NCBI GenBank assembly: GCA_028289405.1
Contig: JANQPP010000121.1
Coordinates: 1-64,000, forward strand
Direction of reading: 5' to 3'
DNA: 64,000 bases
Source: Pirellulales bacterium
GTDB lineage: Bacteria; Planctomycetota; Planctomycetia; Pirellulales; JANQPP01
The first letter of the stretch is position 1, and each line of letters opens with the position of its first letter. The position numbers and the translations under genes were made by a program. This document shows, piece by piece, positions 51,373-60,906 of this stretch. The notes under the pieces were generated by a model that was given only the letters and a program-made list of their open reading frames with translations, ran no database searches and had not been told where the DNA came from.

Positions 51373-52695
51373 ATGACCGCTTTCGGATACTCCTCCCCGC
51401 TATCTCCCATGGCCCGGCGCACGCTCGCGAGCGTCTTTGTATTCAGCGTGGCATTCTATAGCGGAATCGCCGCGCGAGCCCAGCAGAATTCACCTGAAAA
51501 CGCGCTGCCTCGGCGGACGGACATTTCGTCGTCGCCCGGCTCACGGAATCTCTCGCCGGATCAACAGATCCTCCGCGACAAGATTCGCCGGGCACTATCG
51601 ATCTACCACGCGCGGCACGCTGATGCGCGGCGGCACAACCCTTGGGAAGTCATGCACTGGATCGTGGGATATGGTGTCCACGCCAACATCGTGGGAGCCG
51701 GGCGATATGATAAGCCAGTCAACGCCATTGGCTGGCTCTGTTGGAACGGACGTTGCCAAGGAGAATCCCTGCTGTATGTCGACGGTGCCCTCCCTGCCGC
51801 GAGGAAGGGTCCGCGTCTGCAAGGCCATCAAGGACAGTTTCTCGCGATTTTGGCCCAGTCGCGCGTTCCGGCGGACTATCCGCTGCGCGTCCAAGGGCGG
51901 GAATTTCAGGTCCGTGATTTAGTGGAACGAGAAAAACGGACCTGCCAAGCAGGCATGGAATTGACTTTCAAACTCATCGGCTTGGCCCACTATCTGCCGT
52001 CGGACTCGCGTTGGAAAAGCCAGCGCGGCGAGATGTGGACTATCGAAAGGCTCATCCAGCAGGAGATCGAGGAGCCCATCCGGGGAGCTCCTTGCGGCGG
52101 CACGCACCGGCTCATGGGGCTAAGTTACGCCGTTCGGCAACGAGAGCGGCAAGGCTTGCCAATCTCTGGGCAATTCGCTCGCGCCAGGCAGTTTATCGAC
52201 GATTACCACCGTTATACGCTGGCACTACAAAACCCGGACGGGAGCTTTAGCACGTCTTGGTTTAGTGGTCGAAATGCCCAGCCGAATGTGGACCGGCGGC
52301 TACAAACCTCGGGACATATCCTGGAGTGGATGGCTTACTCGGTACCGCGAGATCAGTTGTCGAGCCCCGCCATGCAGCGCGCCGCCGACTACGTGGCCAG
52401 CCTGTTGATTAGCCAGCGACAGCGCCGCTGGGAGATCGGCCCTTTGGGCCACGCGCTGCGGAGCCTGGCCGTTTATGAGGAACGTGCCTTCGGGAGCCGC
52501 GCCGGGAAGTTGCCAGAGTCGACTCCCACGGAGGAGAGCACGACGAACCCGGAAGTCACCGAAGTTCCCGCCCAAGAGACCAACGCCACTTCGACGGAAC
52601 GCTTGGCGGCGCGAGATGCTGTCTCGCGGCCACCGCGTCCCTCTCGTGACGATCAGCCGCCCCAAGAGGTCGGGCCACGGCTCTTTCAACCGTAG
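51373..52695 (+). CDS. Secreted protein, alpha/alpha-toroid-like repeats, function unknown
   Basis: 440 residues from ATG 51373. A signal peptide with a hydrophobic core (TLASVFVFSVAFYSGIAARA) ends near residue 35-38. The mature region is helical with repeated aromatic and Gly turns, including YTLALQNPDGSFSTSW, SGHILEWMAY and RRWEIGPLGHALRSLAVYEE (each in part). This looks like an alpha/alpha-toroid of the sort found in terpene-cyclase or polysaccharide-degrading enzymes. Two His residues (MHWI, GTHRLM) and Cys pairs (LCWNGRC, TCQAGM) could bind metal. The last ~70 residues are low-complexity Pro/Ser/Thr/Glu. No confident family assignment. A poor fit to a specific enzyme should not be over-read. 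Confidence 0.72.
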   Translation: MTAFGYSSPLSPMARRTLASVFVFSVAFYSGIAARAQQNSPENALPRRTDISSSPGSRNLSPDQQILRDKIRRALSIYHARHADARRHNPWEVMHWIVGYGVHANIVGAGRYDKPVNAIGWLCWNGRCQGESLLYVDGALPAARKGPRLQGHQGQFLAILAQSRVPADYPLRVQGREFQVRDLVEREKRTCQAGMELTFKLIGLAHYLPSDSRWKSQRGEMWTIERLIQQEIEEPIRGAPCGGTHRLMGLSYAVRQRERQGLPISGQFARARQFIDDYHRYTLALQNPDGSFSTSWFSGRNAQPNVDRRLQTSGHILEWMAYSVPRDQLSSPAMQRAADYVASLLISQRQRRWEIGPLGHALRSLAVYEERAFGSRAGKLPESTPTEESTTNPEVTEVPAQETNATSTERLAARDAVSRPPRPSRDDQPPQEVGPRLFQP

Positions 52696-52731
52696 CGCGA
52701 ATCCCACAAGAAGGTAAGCTTTCCCGACCGC

Positions 52732-55464
52732 TTATTTCTTTTTTTCCGCCACGGCGGCTTGCGCGGCAGCAAGCCGCGCGATCGGCACGCGGAACGGCGA
52801 GCAACTGACGTAGTCCAGCCCCAGCTCGTGGCAAAAGACGACGCTGGAGGGATCACCGCCATGCTCGCCGCAGATGCCGAGCTTGATCTCCGGACGCGTC
52901 TTACGGCCACCTTCGACGCCCAACCGCATGACGCGGCCCACGCCCTGCTGGTCGATGGTCTGGAAGGGGTCGTTGGGCACGATGTCATTCTCACGGTAGT
53001 AGGTGATGAACCCGGCGTAGTCGTCGCGGCTCATGCCGAGCGTGGTTTGCGTCAGGTCATTCGTGCCAAAGCTGAAGAATTCGGCGTTCTTGGCGATGTC
53101 ATCCGCGCAGATGGCGGCCCGAGGCAGTTCCACCATGGTCCCCACGAGGTAATCCACCTTTACGCCCTTCTCTTTGAAGACCGTTTCGGCCGCGTCGCGC
53201 ACCACTTTCTCTTGGTTCTTGAACTCGGCCAAAAAACCGACCAGCGGGATCATGATTTCCGGTCGCACTTCGGTGCCGGCGGATTGCACATTGCAGGCCG
53301 CTTCGATGATGGCCCGCGCCTGCATGCGAGTGATTTCCTCATAGACGATGCCCAAGCGGCAGCCTCGGTGCCCCAGCATCGGGTTGAATTCATGCAGCTC
53401 TTCCACGCGGCGGCCCACGATCTCGGCGGTCGTGCCAAGCTTCTTGGCCAGCTCTGCTTGGTTGTTCGCATCATGCGGCAGGAACTCGTGTAGCGGCGGA
53501 TCGAGCAGCCGGATGGTGACCGGCCGGCCTTCCATGGCGGTGAAAAGGCCCTCGAAATCCTCTCGCTGAAATGGCAGTAGTTTCTCCAGCGCCTTTTCAC
53601 GTCCTTCGAGGGTCGTGGCCAAAATCATCTCGCGGAACTCGTCGATGTGGTCGAAGAACATGTGCTCAGTGCGGCAAAGCCCAATCCCTTCGGCGCCGAA
53701 GGCAATCGCCTCGCGGGCCTGCTTCGGCTCGTCGGCGTTCGTGCGAACCCGTAACTTGCGGAACTCGTCCACCCATTCCATGAGTTGGGCGTAACGGCCA
53801 TAGGTCTCGGCTTTTTCCGGCGCCAGCGTTTTGGAAATGAGCACCTGCAGGATTTCGCTGGGAAGCGTCTCCACGGCCCCTTCGAAGACCTCGCCCGTGA
53901 AACCATCAATGGAGATTTCATCCCCATCGCGGAGGACCTTATTCCCGACGGTGACGGTGCCTTGCGTGTAATCGATTTCGAGATCTCCGCAACCCACCAC
54001 GCAAGCTTTGCCCATTTGTCGGCTGACGAGCGCGGCATGCGAGCTGGCACCACCAAAAGCGGTCAGGATCCCCTTGGCCGCCTTCATGCCCCGCAAGTCT
54101 TCGGGACTCGTTTCCCGCCGCACCAAGATCAGGCTGACATTATTGTCCGCGTTGAACAATGCTTCCGCGTCCGTGGCGTGAAAACAGATTTTCCCGCTGG
54201 CGGCGCCGGGTCCGGCGTTGATTCCCTTGGCCAGCAATCGCCCTTCGTCCAGAGCTTTCCGTTTAGCGGCGGGATCATAGATCGGCTGCAAAAGTTGGTT
54301 AAGGTCATCCGGCGGAATCCGCTTGGATCCCAGGGCTTCTTCCTTGGTGATCAGGCCCTCATTCACCATATCGACCGCGATCCGCACCGCCGCGAAACCG
54401 GTCCGCTTGGCATTGCGGGTCTGGAGCATCCAGACGTTGCCCTTTTGTACGGTAAATTCGATATCTTGCACGTCGTGGTAGTGCTTTTCCAGCTTTACGC
54501 CGATTTCGTTCAGATGCCGGTAAGATTCCGGCATGAGCTTTTCCATGTCTTCTTCGATCCGTAGCGGCGTCCGGATGCCGGCTACCACGTCTTCCCCTTG
54601 GGCATTGATCAGGAAATCTCCATTCAGGCCGGGATTTCCCAGCGCGCCGTCCCGCGTGAGGGCCACGCCCGTGGCGCAGTCTTCGCCCAGGTTGCCAAAC
54701 ACCATGGCCTGCACGTTGCAGGCAGTGCCCCATTCGTGAGGAATGCCGTAAGTACGGCGGTAAACCAGGGCGCGATCGTTCATCCAACTGCCGAAGACGG
54801 CCCCAATAGCGCCCCAGACCTGTTCCATGGGATCATTCGGAAAGTCTTTTCCGGTGCGGTCCTTGATCAGGTTCTTGAATTCCGCCACGAGATCCTGGAG
54901 CTGTTCGGCGGTAAGCTCGTAATCATGCTGCACGCCGGCTTTCTTTCTCATCGCTTCCAAAGCGACTTCGAAAGGATCGTGCTCGGTCTTATCCTTGGGC
55001 TTGAGATCCATCACCACGTCGCCATACATCTGCACGAAGCGGCGGTAGCTGTCCCAAGCGAACCGCGCGTTACCCGATTGCTTGATCAGGGCATCCACGG
55101 CCTTTTCGTTTAGGCCAATGTTCAGCACGGTGTCCATCATGCCGGGCATCGATTCCCGGGCACCCGAGCGGCAGGAGACGAGCAAAGGATTCGAGGCGTC
55201 CCCGAACTTGGCTCCCATCTCCTTTTCGATCTTGGCCAACGCCTGGTCAACCTGCGATTTCAGCTCCGGCGGATACTGGCGGTCATGGTCGTAATAATAG
55301 GTGCAAACATTGGTGCCGAGCGTGAAACCGGCCGGAACAGGAAGTCCCAGATTGGTCATTTCGGCGAGGTTAGCTCCTTTGCCTCCCAACAGCTCGCGCA
55401 TGCTGGCATCGCCGTCAGTGCCGTTGGGTCCAAAGGAATAGACGTACTGCGCGTTCTGAGACAT
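52732..55464 (-). CDS. ppdK: Pyruvate, phosphate dikinase
   Basis: 910 residues, full length. N-terminal ATP-grasp domain: [23 protein letters not shown] and [13 protein letters not shown], the nucleotide-binding region with [19 protein letters not shown]. The central swivel domain has [27 protein letters not shown] with the phosphorylated His. The C-terminal TIM barrel has [32 protein letters not shown] and [12 protein letters not shown] plus [11 protein letters not shown] and [16 protein letters not shown]. It interconverts pyruvate, ATP and phosphate with PEP, AMP and PPi. It is monocistronic and divergent from the oxidoreductase gene. Confidence 0.97.
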   Translation of the reverse strand: MSQNAQYVYSFGPNGTDGDASMRELLGGKGANLAEMTNLGLPVPAGFTLGTNVCTYYYDHDRQYPPELKSQVDQALAKIEKEMGAKFGDASNPLLVSCRSGARESMPGMMDTVLNIGLNEKAVDALIKQSGNARFAWDSYRRFVQMYGDVVMDLKPKDKTEHDPFEVALEAMRKKAGVQHDYELTAEQLQDLVAEFKNLIKDRTGKDFPNDPMEQVWGAIGAVFGSWMNDRALVYRRTYGIPHEWGTACNVQAMVFGNLGEDCATGVALTRDGALGNPGLNGDFLINAQGEDVVAGIRTPLRIEEDMEKLMPESYRHLNEIGVKLEKHYHDVQDIEFTVQKGNVWMLQTRNAKRTGFAAVRIAVDMVNEGLITKEEALGSKRIPPDDLNQLLQPIYDPAAKRKALDEGRLLAKGINAGPGAASGKICFHATDAEALFNADNNVSLILVRRETSPEDLRGMKAAKGILTAFGGASSHAALVSRQMGKACVVGCGDLEIDYTQGTVTVGNKVLRDGDEISIDGFTGEVFEGAVETLPSEILQVLISKTLAPEKAETYGRYAQLMEWVDEFRKLRVRTNADEPKQAREAIAFGAEGIGLCRTEHMFFDHIDEFREMILATTLEGREKALEKLLPFQREDFEGLFTAMEGRPVTIRLLDPPLHEFLPHDANNQAELAKKLGTTAEIVGRRVEELHEFNPMLGHRGCRLGIVYEEITRMQARAIIEAACNVQSAGTEVRPEIMIPLVGFLAEFKNQEKVVRDAAETVFKEKGVKVDYLVGTMVELPRAAICADDIAKNAEFFSFGTNDLTQTTLGMSRDDYAGFITYYRENDIVPNDPFQTIDQQGVGRVMRLGVEGGRKTRPEIKLGICGEHGGDPSSVVFCHELGLDYVSCSPFRVPIARLAAAQAAVAEKKK

Positions 55465-55812
55465 GGGAGAAACCCCTTGTGTTCAAAAAGACCTATCTGA
55501 ATTCGCGAAAATGGTGACCAGGCCAGTGGAAGTGCCTTTTGATCTGCCTGCAAATGAACTGCAAAACTTAACAGCCGCGCCAAAAGTGGTCAAGGAAGCG
55601 CGACTTCCCCCGAGGAGAACACACTTGAGGTTGCCTTTTTGCCCGAACCTACAGGGCGAAAGCTCGCTTTTTCATGTCCTACGTGGGTCCCAAGCCTGCC
55701 AAAATTGCACGAGCCTTGGCAAGCGGTAAAATAGGTCTCGCCGGTGGAAAGCCAACCGCTTCCGGCTCATTCAAACAGACTCTCACGATGCTTCAGCCAC
55801 GAGGTGGATCCC
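55465..55812. other. Intergenic region between divergent genes with one promoter candidate
   Basis: About 350 bases between ppdK (minus) and the oxidoreductase gene (plus). It contains the plus-strand promoter candidate listed separately. On the minus strand no clear -35/-10 pair for ppdK was found. No hidden gene or RNA is evident. Confidence 0.45.
55705..55732 (+). promoter_or_regulatory. Sigma-70-type promoter candidate for the Gfo/Idh gene
   Basis: TTGCAC (55705-55710), 16 bases, then TAAAAT (55727-55732). The start codon of the oxidoreductase gene lies 80 bases downstream of the -10 box. Confidence 0.6.
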
Positions 55813-57222
55813 ATGAACCAAACCGATTCCGCTCGCCCTCAAACGACATCATCTGGCACATCACACCGTTTGAACCGCCGCCGTTTCCTGGAAGCAGGCA
55901 CGGCTTCTCTGGCACTGTCCTCCCTGGCTCCGCATGTCTTCGCCTCTGCCAAGGATACGCCCAAACGGGTCGGACTGATCGGCGCCGGTTGGTACGGCAA
56001 GAGCGACCTCTGGCGATTGGTACAAGTCACTCCCGTCGAAATCATTTCGATTTGTGACCCCGATCAAAACATGCTGGCCGAGGCGGTGGAGATCGCCAGC
56101 CAGCGGCAGAAATCGGGCAAAAAGCCGAAGACCTACGGCGACTATCGTGAAATGCTCAAAGAACACGAATTGGATATCGTGCTCGTGGGCACTCCCGATC
56201 ATTGGCATGCCTTGAACGCCATCGCCGCCATGGAGGCCGGCGCGGACGTATACGTGCAAAAACCGATCAGCGTCGATGTCCGCGAAGGGGAGGCCATGGT
56301 CGACGCGGCTCGTAGATTGGGCCGCGTAGTGCAAGTCGGCACGCAGCGTAAGAGCACGCCTCATCTGATCGACGTGAAAGAGCAGGTCATCGAGGCCGGC
56401 CTGCTGGGAAAAATCGGGCACGTGGAGATGTGCTGTTACTACCACATGCGGGCCAACGGCAATCCGCCGCGGCAACCGGTTCCCGACTTTCTCGACTATG
56501 AAATGTGGACCGGGCCGGCACCGCTGCGTCCTTACGATGGCCTGCCGCACCGGCGCTGGTGGCGGACCTTCACGGAATATGGCAACGGCATCATGGGGGA
56601 TATGTGCATTCACATGTTGGACACCGTGCGGTGGATGTTGGGGTTGGGCTGGCCCAAAACCATCACTTCCACCGGCGGCATCCTCGTGCAGACCGATGGC
56701 AAATCGAACATCTCGGACACGCAGAACGCCACGTTCGAGTTCGACGATTTCAACGCCGTGTGGCAGCACCGCACCTGGGGCACGTTTCCCGATCCGGATT
56801 ATCCCTGGGCCCTGTTCATCTATGGCGACAAAGGGACGCTCAAGGCCAGCACGATGCGTGCCGACTTCATCCCGGAAGGATCATCGGGCGGAAAGCCGCT
56901 ACACTTTGAATGCCTCTATGAGAGGGAGAAATATCCCGAGGACGTGGATGAAAAGGACAACGAGCTCAACGCGGCCCCCGCCACGCGGCGGCACATGCTC
57001 GACTTCCTGTCCGCGATCGAAAACCGGGGGCGACCAGTGGCGGACATCGAAGAAGGACACATCTCCACGGCAAGCTGCATTTTGGGCAACATCTCCATGC
57101 AACTGGGGGGCCGACCGCTCAACTACGACCCCGAACAGCGGATCGTCGTTGGAGATGAGGAGGCCACGAAGTTATTGCGCCGGCCTTATCGTGAACCGTG
57201 GGAACATCCCGGCGTGGCATAA
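55813..57222 (+). CDS. Tat-exported Gfo/Idh/MocA family oxidoreductase
   Basis: 469 residues from ATG 55813, which follows GAGGTGG at five bases. The N-terminus has a twin-arginine signal, NRRRFLEAGTASLALSSLAP, so export to the periplasm with bound cofactor is expected. The Rossmann motif is VGLIGAGWYGKSDLW, followed by ISICDPDQNML, VGTPDHWHALNAIAAMEAG and VQKPISVDVREG, in which the catalytic Lys of the EKP motif is kept although Glu is Gln. The C-terminal half has FTEYGNGIMGDMCIHMLDTVRW. It probably oxidises or reduces a sugar-type substrate with NAD(P). Downstream genes for a cyclase-family protein, a cupin and a nearby DUF1080 protein suggest a sugar-degradation unit. Confidence 0.95.
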   Translation: MNQTDSARPQTTSSGTSHRLNRRRFLEAGTASLALSSLAPHVFASAKDTPKRVGLIGAGWYGKSDLWRLVQVTPVEIISICDPDQNMLAEAVEIASQRQKSGKKPKTYGDYREMLKEHELDIVLVGTPDHWHALNAIAAMEAGADVYVQKPISVDVREGEAMVDAARRLGRVVQVGTQRKSTPHLIDVKEQVIEAGLLGKIGHVEMCCYYHMRANGNPPRQPVPDFLDYEMWTGPAPLRPYDGLPHRRWWRTFTEYGNGIMGDMCIHMLDTVRWMLGLGWPKTITSTGGILVQTDGKSNISDTQNATFEFDDFNAVWQHRTWGTFPDPDYPWALFIYGDKGTLKASTMRADFIPEGSSGGKPLHFECLYEREKYPEDVDEKDNELNAAPATRRHMLDFLSAIENRGRPVADIEEGHISTASCILGNISMQLGGRPLNYDPEQRIVVGDEEATKLLRRPYREPWEHPGVA

Positions 57223-57350
57223 GCGGCGACTGCGAGGTTCGATCTTTCTAGACGGACTCCATGGCACATTTAGCGGATTCGCTTTGGCGAACCTCCGAAG
57301 ACTGGTCGTGTCTTGCTCTTGGATTGTTGGCTCACGTTGCAGGGACGGTC

Positions 57351-58022
57351 ATGGCCAATTCAACCTCATCTAGCTTGATCGATCTCAGCCACATGGTCGA
57401 GGATGGGTTGATTACCTACCGAGGGCTGCCCGCTCCCGTGATCTGCGATTTTCTCAGCCGCGAGGAATCCAGAAAGCACTACGCTGAGGGAACGGAATTC
57501 CACATCGGCAAGATCGAGATGGTGGCGAACACCGGCACGTATGTCGACGCGCCTTTTCATCGGTACGCCAAGGGAAAGGACCTTTCCGAACTGCCGCTAT
57601 CGTCGCTGGCGGACCTGCCCACGATCGTCGTCCGTGCCAAGGCCCACAAAATCGATGCGGCCCACTTCGAGGCATTGGATGTCTCGGGCAAAGCGGTGCT
57701 CGTGGAGACCGGTTGGTCCCGGCATTGGAAAACCGACGCCTACTTCGAAGGCCATCCATTTCTGACCGAAGACGCCGCCACCCTTCTTCGGGACCTCGAC
57801 GCGGCCCTGGTCGGTATTGATTCCCTCAATATCGACGATACTCGCGACGGGCACCGCCCCGTCCATTCCACGCTGCTTGCCGCCGAGATTCCCATCGTGG
57901 AGCATTTGACGAATCTCGCCGCCTTGCCCAAGGAGGGTTGCCGCTTCTTCGCCGTGCCGGTCAAGGTGCGGGCATTTGGCACGTTTCCCGTCCGCGCGTT
58001 CGCCAAGGCCGAAAATCAATGA
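57351..58022 (+). CDS. Cyclase family (KynB/isatin-hydrolase-like) hydrolase
   Basis: 223 residues from ATG 57351 (AGGGA six bases before). Sequence: LIDLSHMVEDGLITYRGLPAP at the start, MVANTGTYVDAPFHRYAKG in the centre, and SLNIDDTRDGHRPVHSTLLAAEIPIVEHLTNL (in part). In the classic H-x-G-T-H-x-D-x-P-x-H metal motif, the first His is Asn and the second is Tyr; the Asp and last His remain. Other subfamilies share this variant. Metal-dependent hydrolysis of a lactone, amide or related ring is the likely reaction; the substrate is unknown. It follows the oxidoreductase gene by about 130 bases and overlaps the cupin gene by four bases. Confidence 0.85.
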   Translation: MANSTSSSLIDLSHMVEDGLITYRGLPAPVICDFLSREESRKHYAEGTEFHIGKIEMVANTGTYVDAPFHRYAKGKDLSELPLSSLADLPTIVVRAKAHKIDAAHFEALDVSGKAVLVETGWSRHWKTDAYFEGHPFLTEDAATLLRDLDAALVGIDSLNIDDTRDGHRPVHSTLLAAEIPIVEHLTNLAALPKEGCRFFAVPVKVRAFGTFPVRAFAKAENQ

Positions 58023-58396
58023 CGCCAACTCCCATCAATCTCGCCCAGAAGTTCTCACTGTTTTCCGAACAGTGGGTTCCCAAAATCATCGCCAAGTTTG
58101 AAGATTACCATTTCAAACTAGCCAAGCTGGAAGGCGACTTCGTGTGGCACAGCCATCCGGAAAGCGATGAAGCCTTCCTCGTGCTCGGCGGTTCGTTGCG
58201 GATCGATTTCCGTGACGGCGCGGTCACGCTGAACGCAGGTGAAATGCTCGTCGTGCCCAAGGGCGTCGAGCACAAGCCGTTCGCCGCCTCCGAATGCCAG
58301 GTGATGGTGCTGGTCCGCGCGGGCACGGTCAACACGGGCGACGCCCCGGAGAGCGGACTGACCTCCGAAGCGGACGCCTGGCTCGTGGAGGAATAG
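58019..58396 (+). CDS. Cupin domain protein
   Basis: 125 residues. A single cupin beta-barrel: FVWHSHPESDEAFLVLGGSLRIDF with the metal-binding H-x-H and Glu of motif 1, then LNAGEMLVVPKGVEHKPFA with the motif-2 His. No other domain. The ATG overlaps the stop of the cyclase-family gene (ATGA), so the two are translationally coupled. Probably a small metal-binding enzyme such as an isomerase, or a ligand-binding partner of the cyclase-like protein. Confidence 0.9.
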   Translation: MTPTPINLAQKFSLFSEQWVPKIIAKFEDYHFKLAKLEGDFVWHSHPESDEAFLVLGGSLRIDFRDGAVTLNAGEMLVVPKGVEHKPFAASECQVMVLVRAGTVNTGDAPESGLTSEADAWLVEE

Positions 58397-58445
58397 AGAT
58401 GCCTCTCGCCTCAGCGAGCAATACTCACACCTTAGCCCCAATGCG

Positions 58446-59441
58446 TCACTTCTCCACGACCCAGATATTTCGATAGCGAACTGGGTTGCCGTGGTCCTGC
58501 AGATAAAGCGGTCCGTCGTCGGGACCTTCGGGCAGGATGGCGGCGGTTGTGGCCTTGGGAACCTCCACATTCTCGTGGATAAGCACGCCATTGTGCCGCA
58601 CGGTCATGCGGGCATCCTCGGTCTTATTGCCGTCGCCGTCGAAACGAGCCGCGCGAAAATCGACGTCGTATGTCTGCCAGGTAAGAGGCGGAAAGCACAT
58701 GTTGACGTCCGGGGCTTTGACGGAATAAATCCCGCCGCATTCATTATGCTCGCCGGTGAGCCCGAATGAATCGAGCATCTGGACTTCATAGCGGCCCTGC
58801 ATGTAGCAACCACTGTTACCCCGCGCCTGCCCTTGAGCTTGCGGCATGTAAGGCAGGCGGAATTCGAGGTGTAAGTGGAAATCGCCGAATGTACGTTTGC
58901 TCTTGATGCCTTGCATCAGCAGGCCATCCTCACTCATCCGGCTGGGCTCGAAAGCGTCCGCTGACTTGCCATCAAAGAGAACAATCGCGCCCTCGGGCGG
59001 TTTCGCGCCCAAAGTCGGGCTCTTCCGTTCCACGCGTTTCATATCACCGATGCGATCGTTTTCTCCCAAGTACACGGTCAGCACCCCGTCGTGCAGACGC
59101 CCGGAACCACGATTGTGTTCGTAAACGACGTCATTCCCCTCGCGCTGGCCCTCGAATTCCATGCGGGTCGATTTGTCCCAACCGTCGCCCGGCAGGCCGC
59201 CGCGATACCCCACGACGCGGAACTTCCCTTCGCCCAGAGCAATGACGTGCGCTCCCCAACGCCGTTTCTCGGTGCGCCCCAATTCGCCCGCGTACTCCCC
59301 TTGTACCTCGAAATCCCGATCGGCTTTTTCGGGATCCACCACTGCCCGTTTGGCTGGGTCGTCATTCTGTGCGACGGCCCAATTGGTCGCGATCAACGGA
59401 AGGCAACACGTAAGTATCGAACGAATCAGTAACCGTTTCAT
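58446..59441 (-). CDS. DUF1080 (3-keto-disaccharide hydrolase-like) exported protein
   Basis: 331 residues. A signal peptide (LIRSILTCCLPLIATNWAVAQ) is followed by a first domain of unknown type (~45-145; GELGRTEKRRWGAHVIALGEG). The DUF1080 domain comes next (~155-331): GAIVLFDGKSADAFEP, GDFHLHLEFRLPYMPQA, GNSGCYMQGRYEVQMLDSFG, NGVLIHENVEVP and GPLYLQDHGNPVRYRNIWV. The family is related to concanavalin-A-like hydrolases and often accompanies Gfo/Idh/MocA genes, in line with an extracytoplasmic role in glycoside breakdown. It is convergent with the cupin gene and 34 bases downstream of larE. Confidence 0.93.
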   Translation of the reverse strand: MKRLLIRSILTCCLPLIATNWAVAQNDDPAKRAVVDPEKADRDFEVQGEYAGELGRTEKRRWGAHVIALGEGKFRVVGYRGGLPGDGWDKSTRMEFEGQREGNDVVYEHNRGSGRLHDGVLTVYLGENDRIGDMKRVERKSPTLGAKPPEGAIVLFDGKSADAFEPSRMSEDGLLMQGIKSKRTFGDFHLHLEFRLPYMPQAQGQARGNSGCYMQGRYEVQMLDSFGLTGEHNECGGIYSVKAPDVNMCFPPLTWQTYDVDFRAARFDGDGNKTEDARMTVRHNGVLIHENVEVPKATTAAILPEGPDDGPLYLQDHGNPVRYRNIWVVEK

Positions 59442-59475
59442 GATGGATCCTCCACGGTGGTGGGTTAAAGGATTT

Positions 59476-60348
59476 CTATGGGGAAGGCACGGGCCGGGTT
59501 CTACACGCGTTTTGCAGCATGGTCAGGGGAACCAAATCATTCAAGCTGCCAGAGCGGAAGCCTTGCAGATCCAAGGTGACAAAGCGGAATCCCAGCGAAC
59601 GCAATTGCTTCACGAGCGCTTCGCGTGTTTCTTCTTCGGCCAATTTGGATAGTTCGCCCGGGGGGACTTCGATGCGGGCCAAGTCGCCCGTGTGATATCG
59701 GACGCGAAGTTCTCGCAGCCCTAACTGCCGTAGATAGCGTTCTGCCTGCTCAACCATGCGGAGCCGTTCTGGCGTGACTTCCACGCCCACCGCCAGCCGG
59801 CTGCTCAGGCAAGGGGAGGCGGGCTTGTCCCAAATCGGCAACTGCCAGTAGCGAGCCAATTCTCGCACGTCCGACTTTTTCAGGCCGCATTCCACGAGCG
59901 GGCTGACGACGGAAAAATCTTCTGCCGCACGCATCCCCGGGCGGTAATCCCCCAGGTCGTCCAGATTGAGGCCATTGGCGATTACGGCCAGGCCCCATTT
60001 TTTTCGGAGCGGTTCCAGCCGGCCATAGAGTTCCGTTTTGCAGTGGAAGCAGCGGTCGCCTGCATTCCGAACATAGTCGGGATTCGCCAATTCCCGGGTA
60101 TCCACGACTTCGTGCCGGAGGCCCATGCGCTTCGCCAATTGCCGGGCCTCGGCCAGTTCCTCCCGTGGCACGCTGTCGCTACTAGCGGTGACGGCGATGG
60201 CCCGCTCCCCCAGCGCGAGGCGGGCAGCTTGGGCCACCACGGTGCTATCGACACCCGCCGAAAACGCGACCAAACAACTTCCGTATCCCCGTAGGGTTTC
60301 CAGGAGCTGGTGTCGCTGTAGATCAAGCTGGGACGTGGAATGTAGCAT
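59476..60348 (-). CDS. larE: LarE-like ATP-dependent sulfur transferase
   Basis: 290 residues from ATG 60348; the longer frame upstream has several ATGs without ribosome sites. PP-loop ATP site: LVAFSAGVDSTVVAQAA. Other LarE features are SSDSVPREELAEARQLAKRMG, GDRCFHCKTELYGRLE, ANGLNLDDLGDYRPGMRAAED and KPASPCLSSRLAVG, which holds the sacrificial Cys. LarE donates sulfur to the nickel-pincer cofactor of lactate racemase-type enzymes. The partner genes larB and larC are not adjacent in this window, so the protein could serve another racemase or be the related tRNA- or cofactor-thiolating type. Confidence 0.93.
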   Translation of the reverse strand: MLHSTSQLDLQRHQLLETLRGYGSCLVAFSAGVDSTVVAQAARLALGERAIAVTASSDSVPREELAEARQLAKRMGLRHEVVDTRELANPDYVRNAGDRCFHCKTELYGRLEPLRKKWGLAVIANGLNLDDLGDYRPGMRAAEDFSVVSPLVECGLKKSDVRELARYWQLPIWDKPASPCLSSRLAVGVEVTPERLRMVEQAERYLRQLGLRELRVRYHTGDLARIEVPPGELSKLAEEETREALVKQLRSLGFRFVTLDLQGFRSGSLNDLVPLTMLQNACRTRPVPSP

Positions 60349-60906
60349 CCGTTTAGCGGCCAGACGGTGGTCAAGTAACAACGGCGACATGCCCATTTTC
60401 GCGGGCATCAGGCGTGGGGGCAAGACGTGGGCATCGGGGAAAAGAAAGCAGCGGACGATCCACCGCAATGCCGTGGCGACGAATTTTCGAGAGCCCGCTT
60501 CCAAAAGGTGGGCAGACCGAAGCCCGGGTTGTGTGATCCGTCCGCGAATTCCGCTGCACAAGGCAACGGGCGGCGGCTGTACACGCGGCCGAACTTCTAT
60601 TCAAGATGCCCAACGGACTATCGCATCGGCTCACCAAAAAGTTTGCGTCGGCAGCACGAACATGGCAGATGCGCCCGCAGCTTGGACGTCGATGGACGAT
60701 AGCATCCACCCACGTCCAACGCATCCTAGCAACGGGCTGATGGCAACTCAAGAGCGACGAACGAAGCCACGGCTCGATTCCTTGAGGCGATATTTGGCCC
60801 GCGCCTGGACGAATCGTTATGATGGACCGCAGACCTTTGACGCGACACAGGCACCACGCAAATGCCAAGTCGCAAAGAACTTCACGGATCGGAACGGAGA
60901 AGCTAA
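60349..60906. other. Intergenic region, nothing recognised
   Basis: About 560 bases between divergent larE and the DUF4175 gene. GC content and short open frames are unremarkable. I found no tRNA, no hairpin followed by T-run, and no promoter that stands out. Alternative larE starts lie in the left ~60 bases. Confidence 0.4.
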
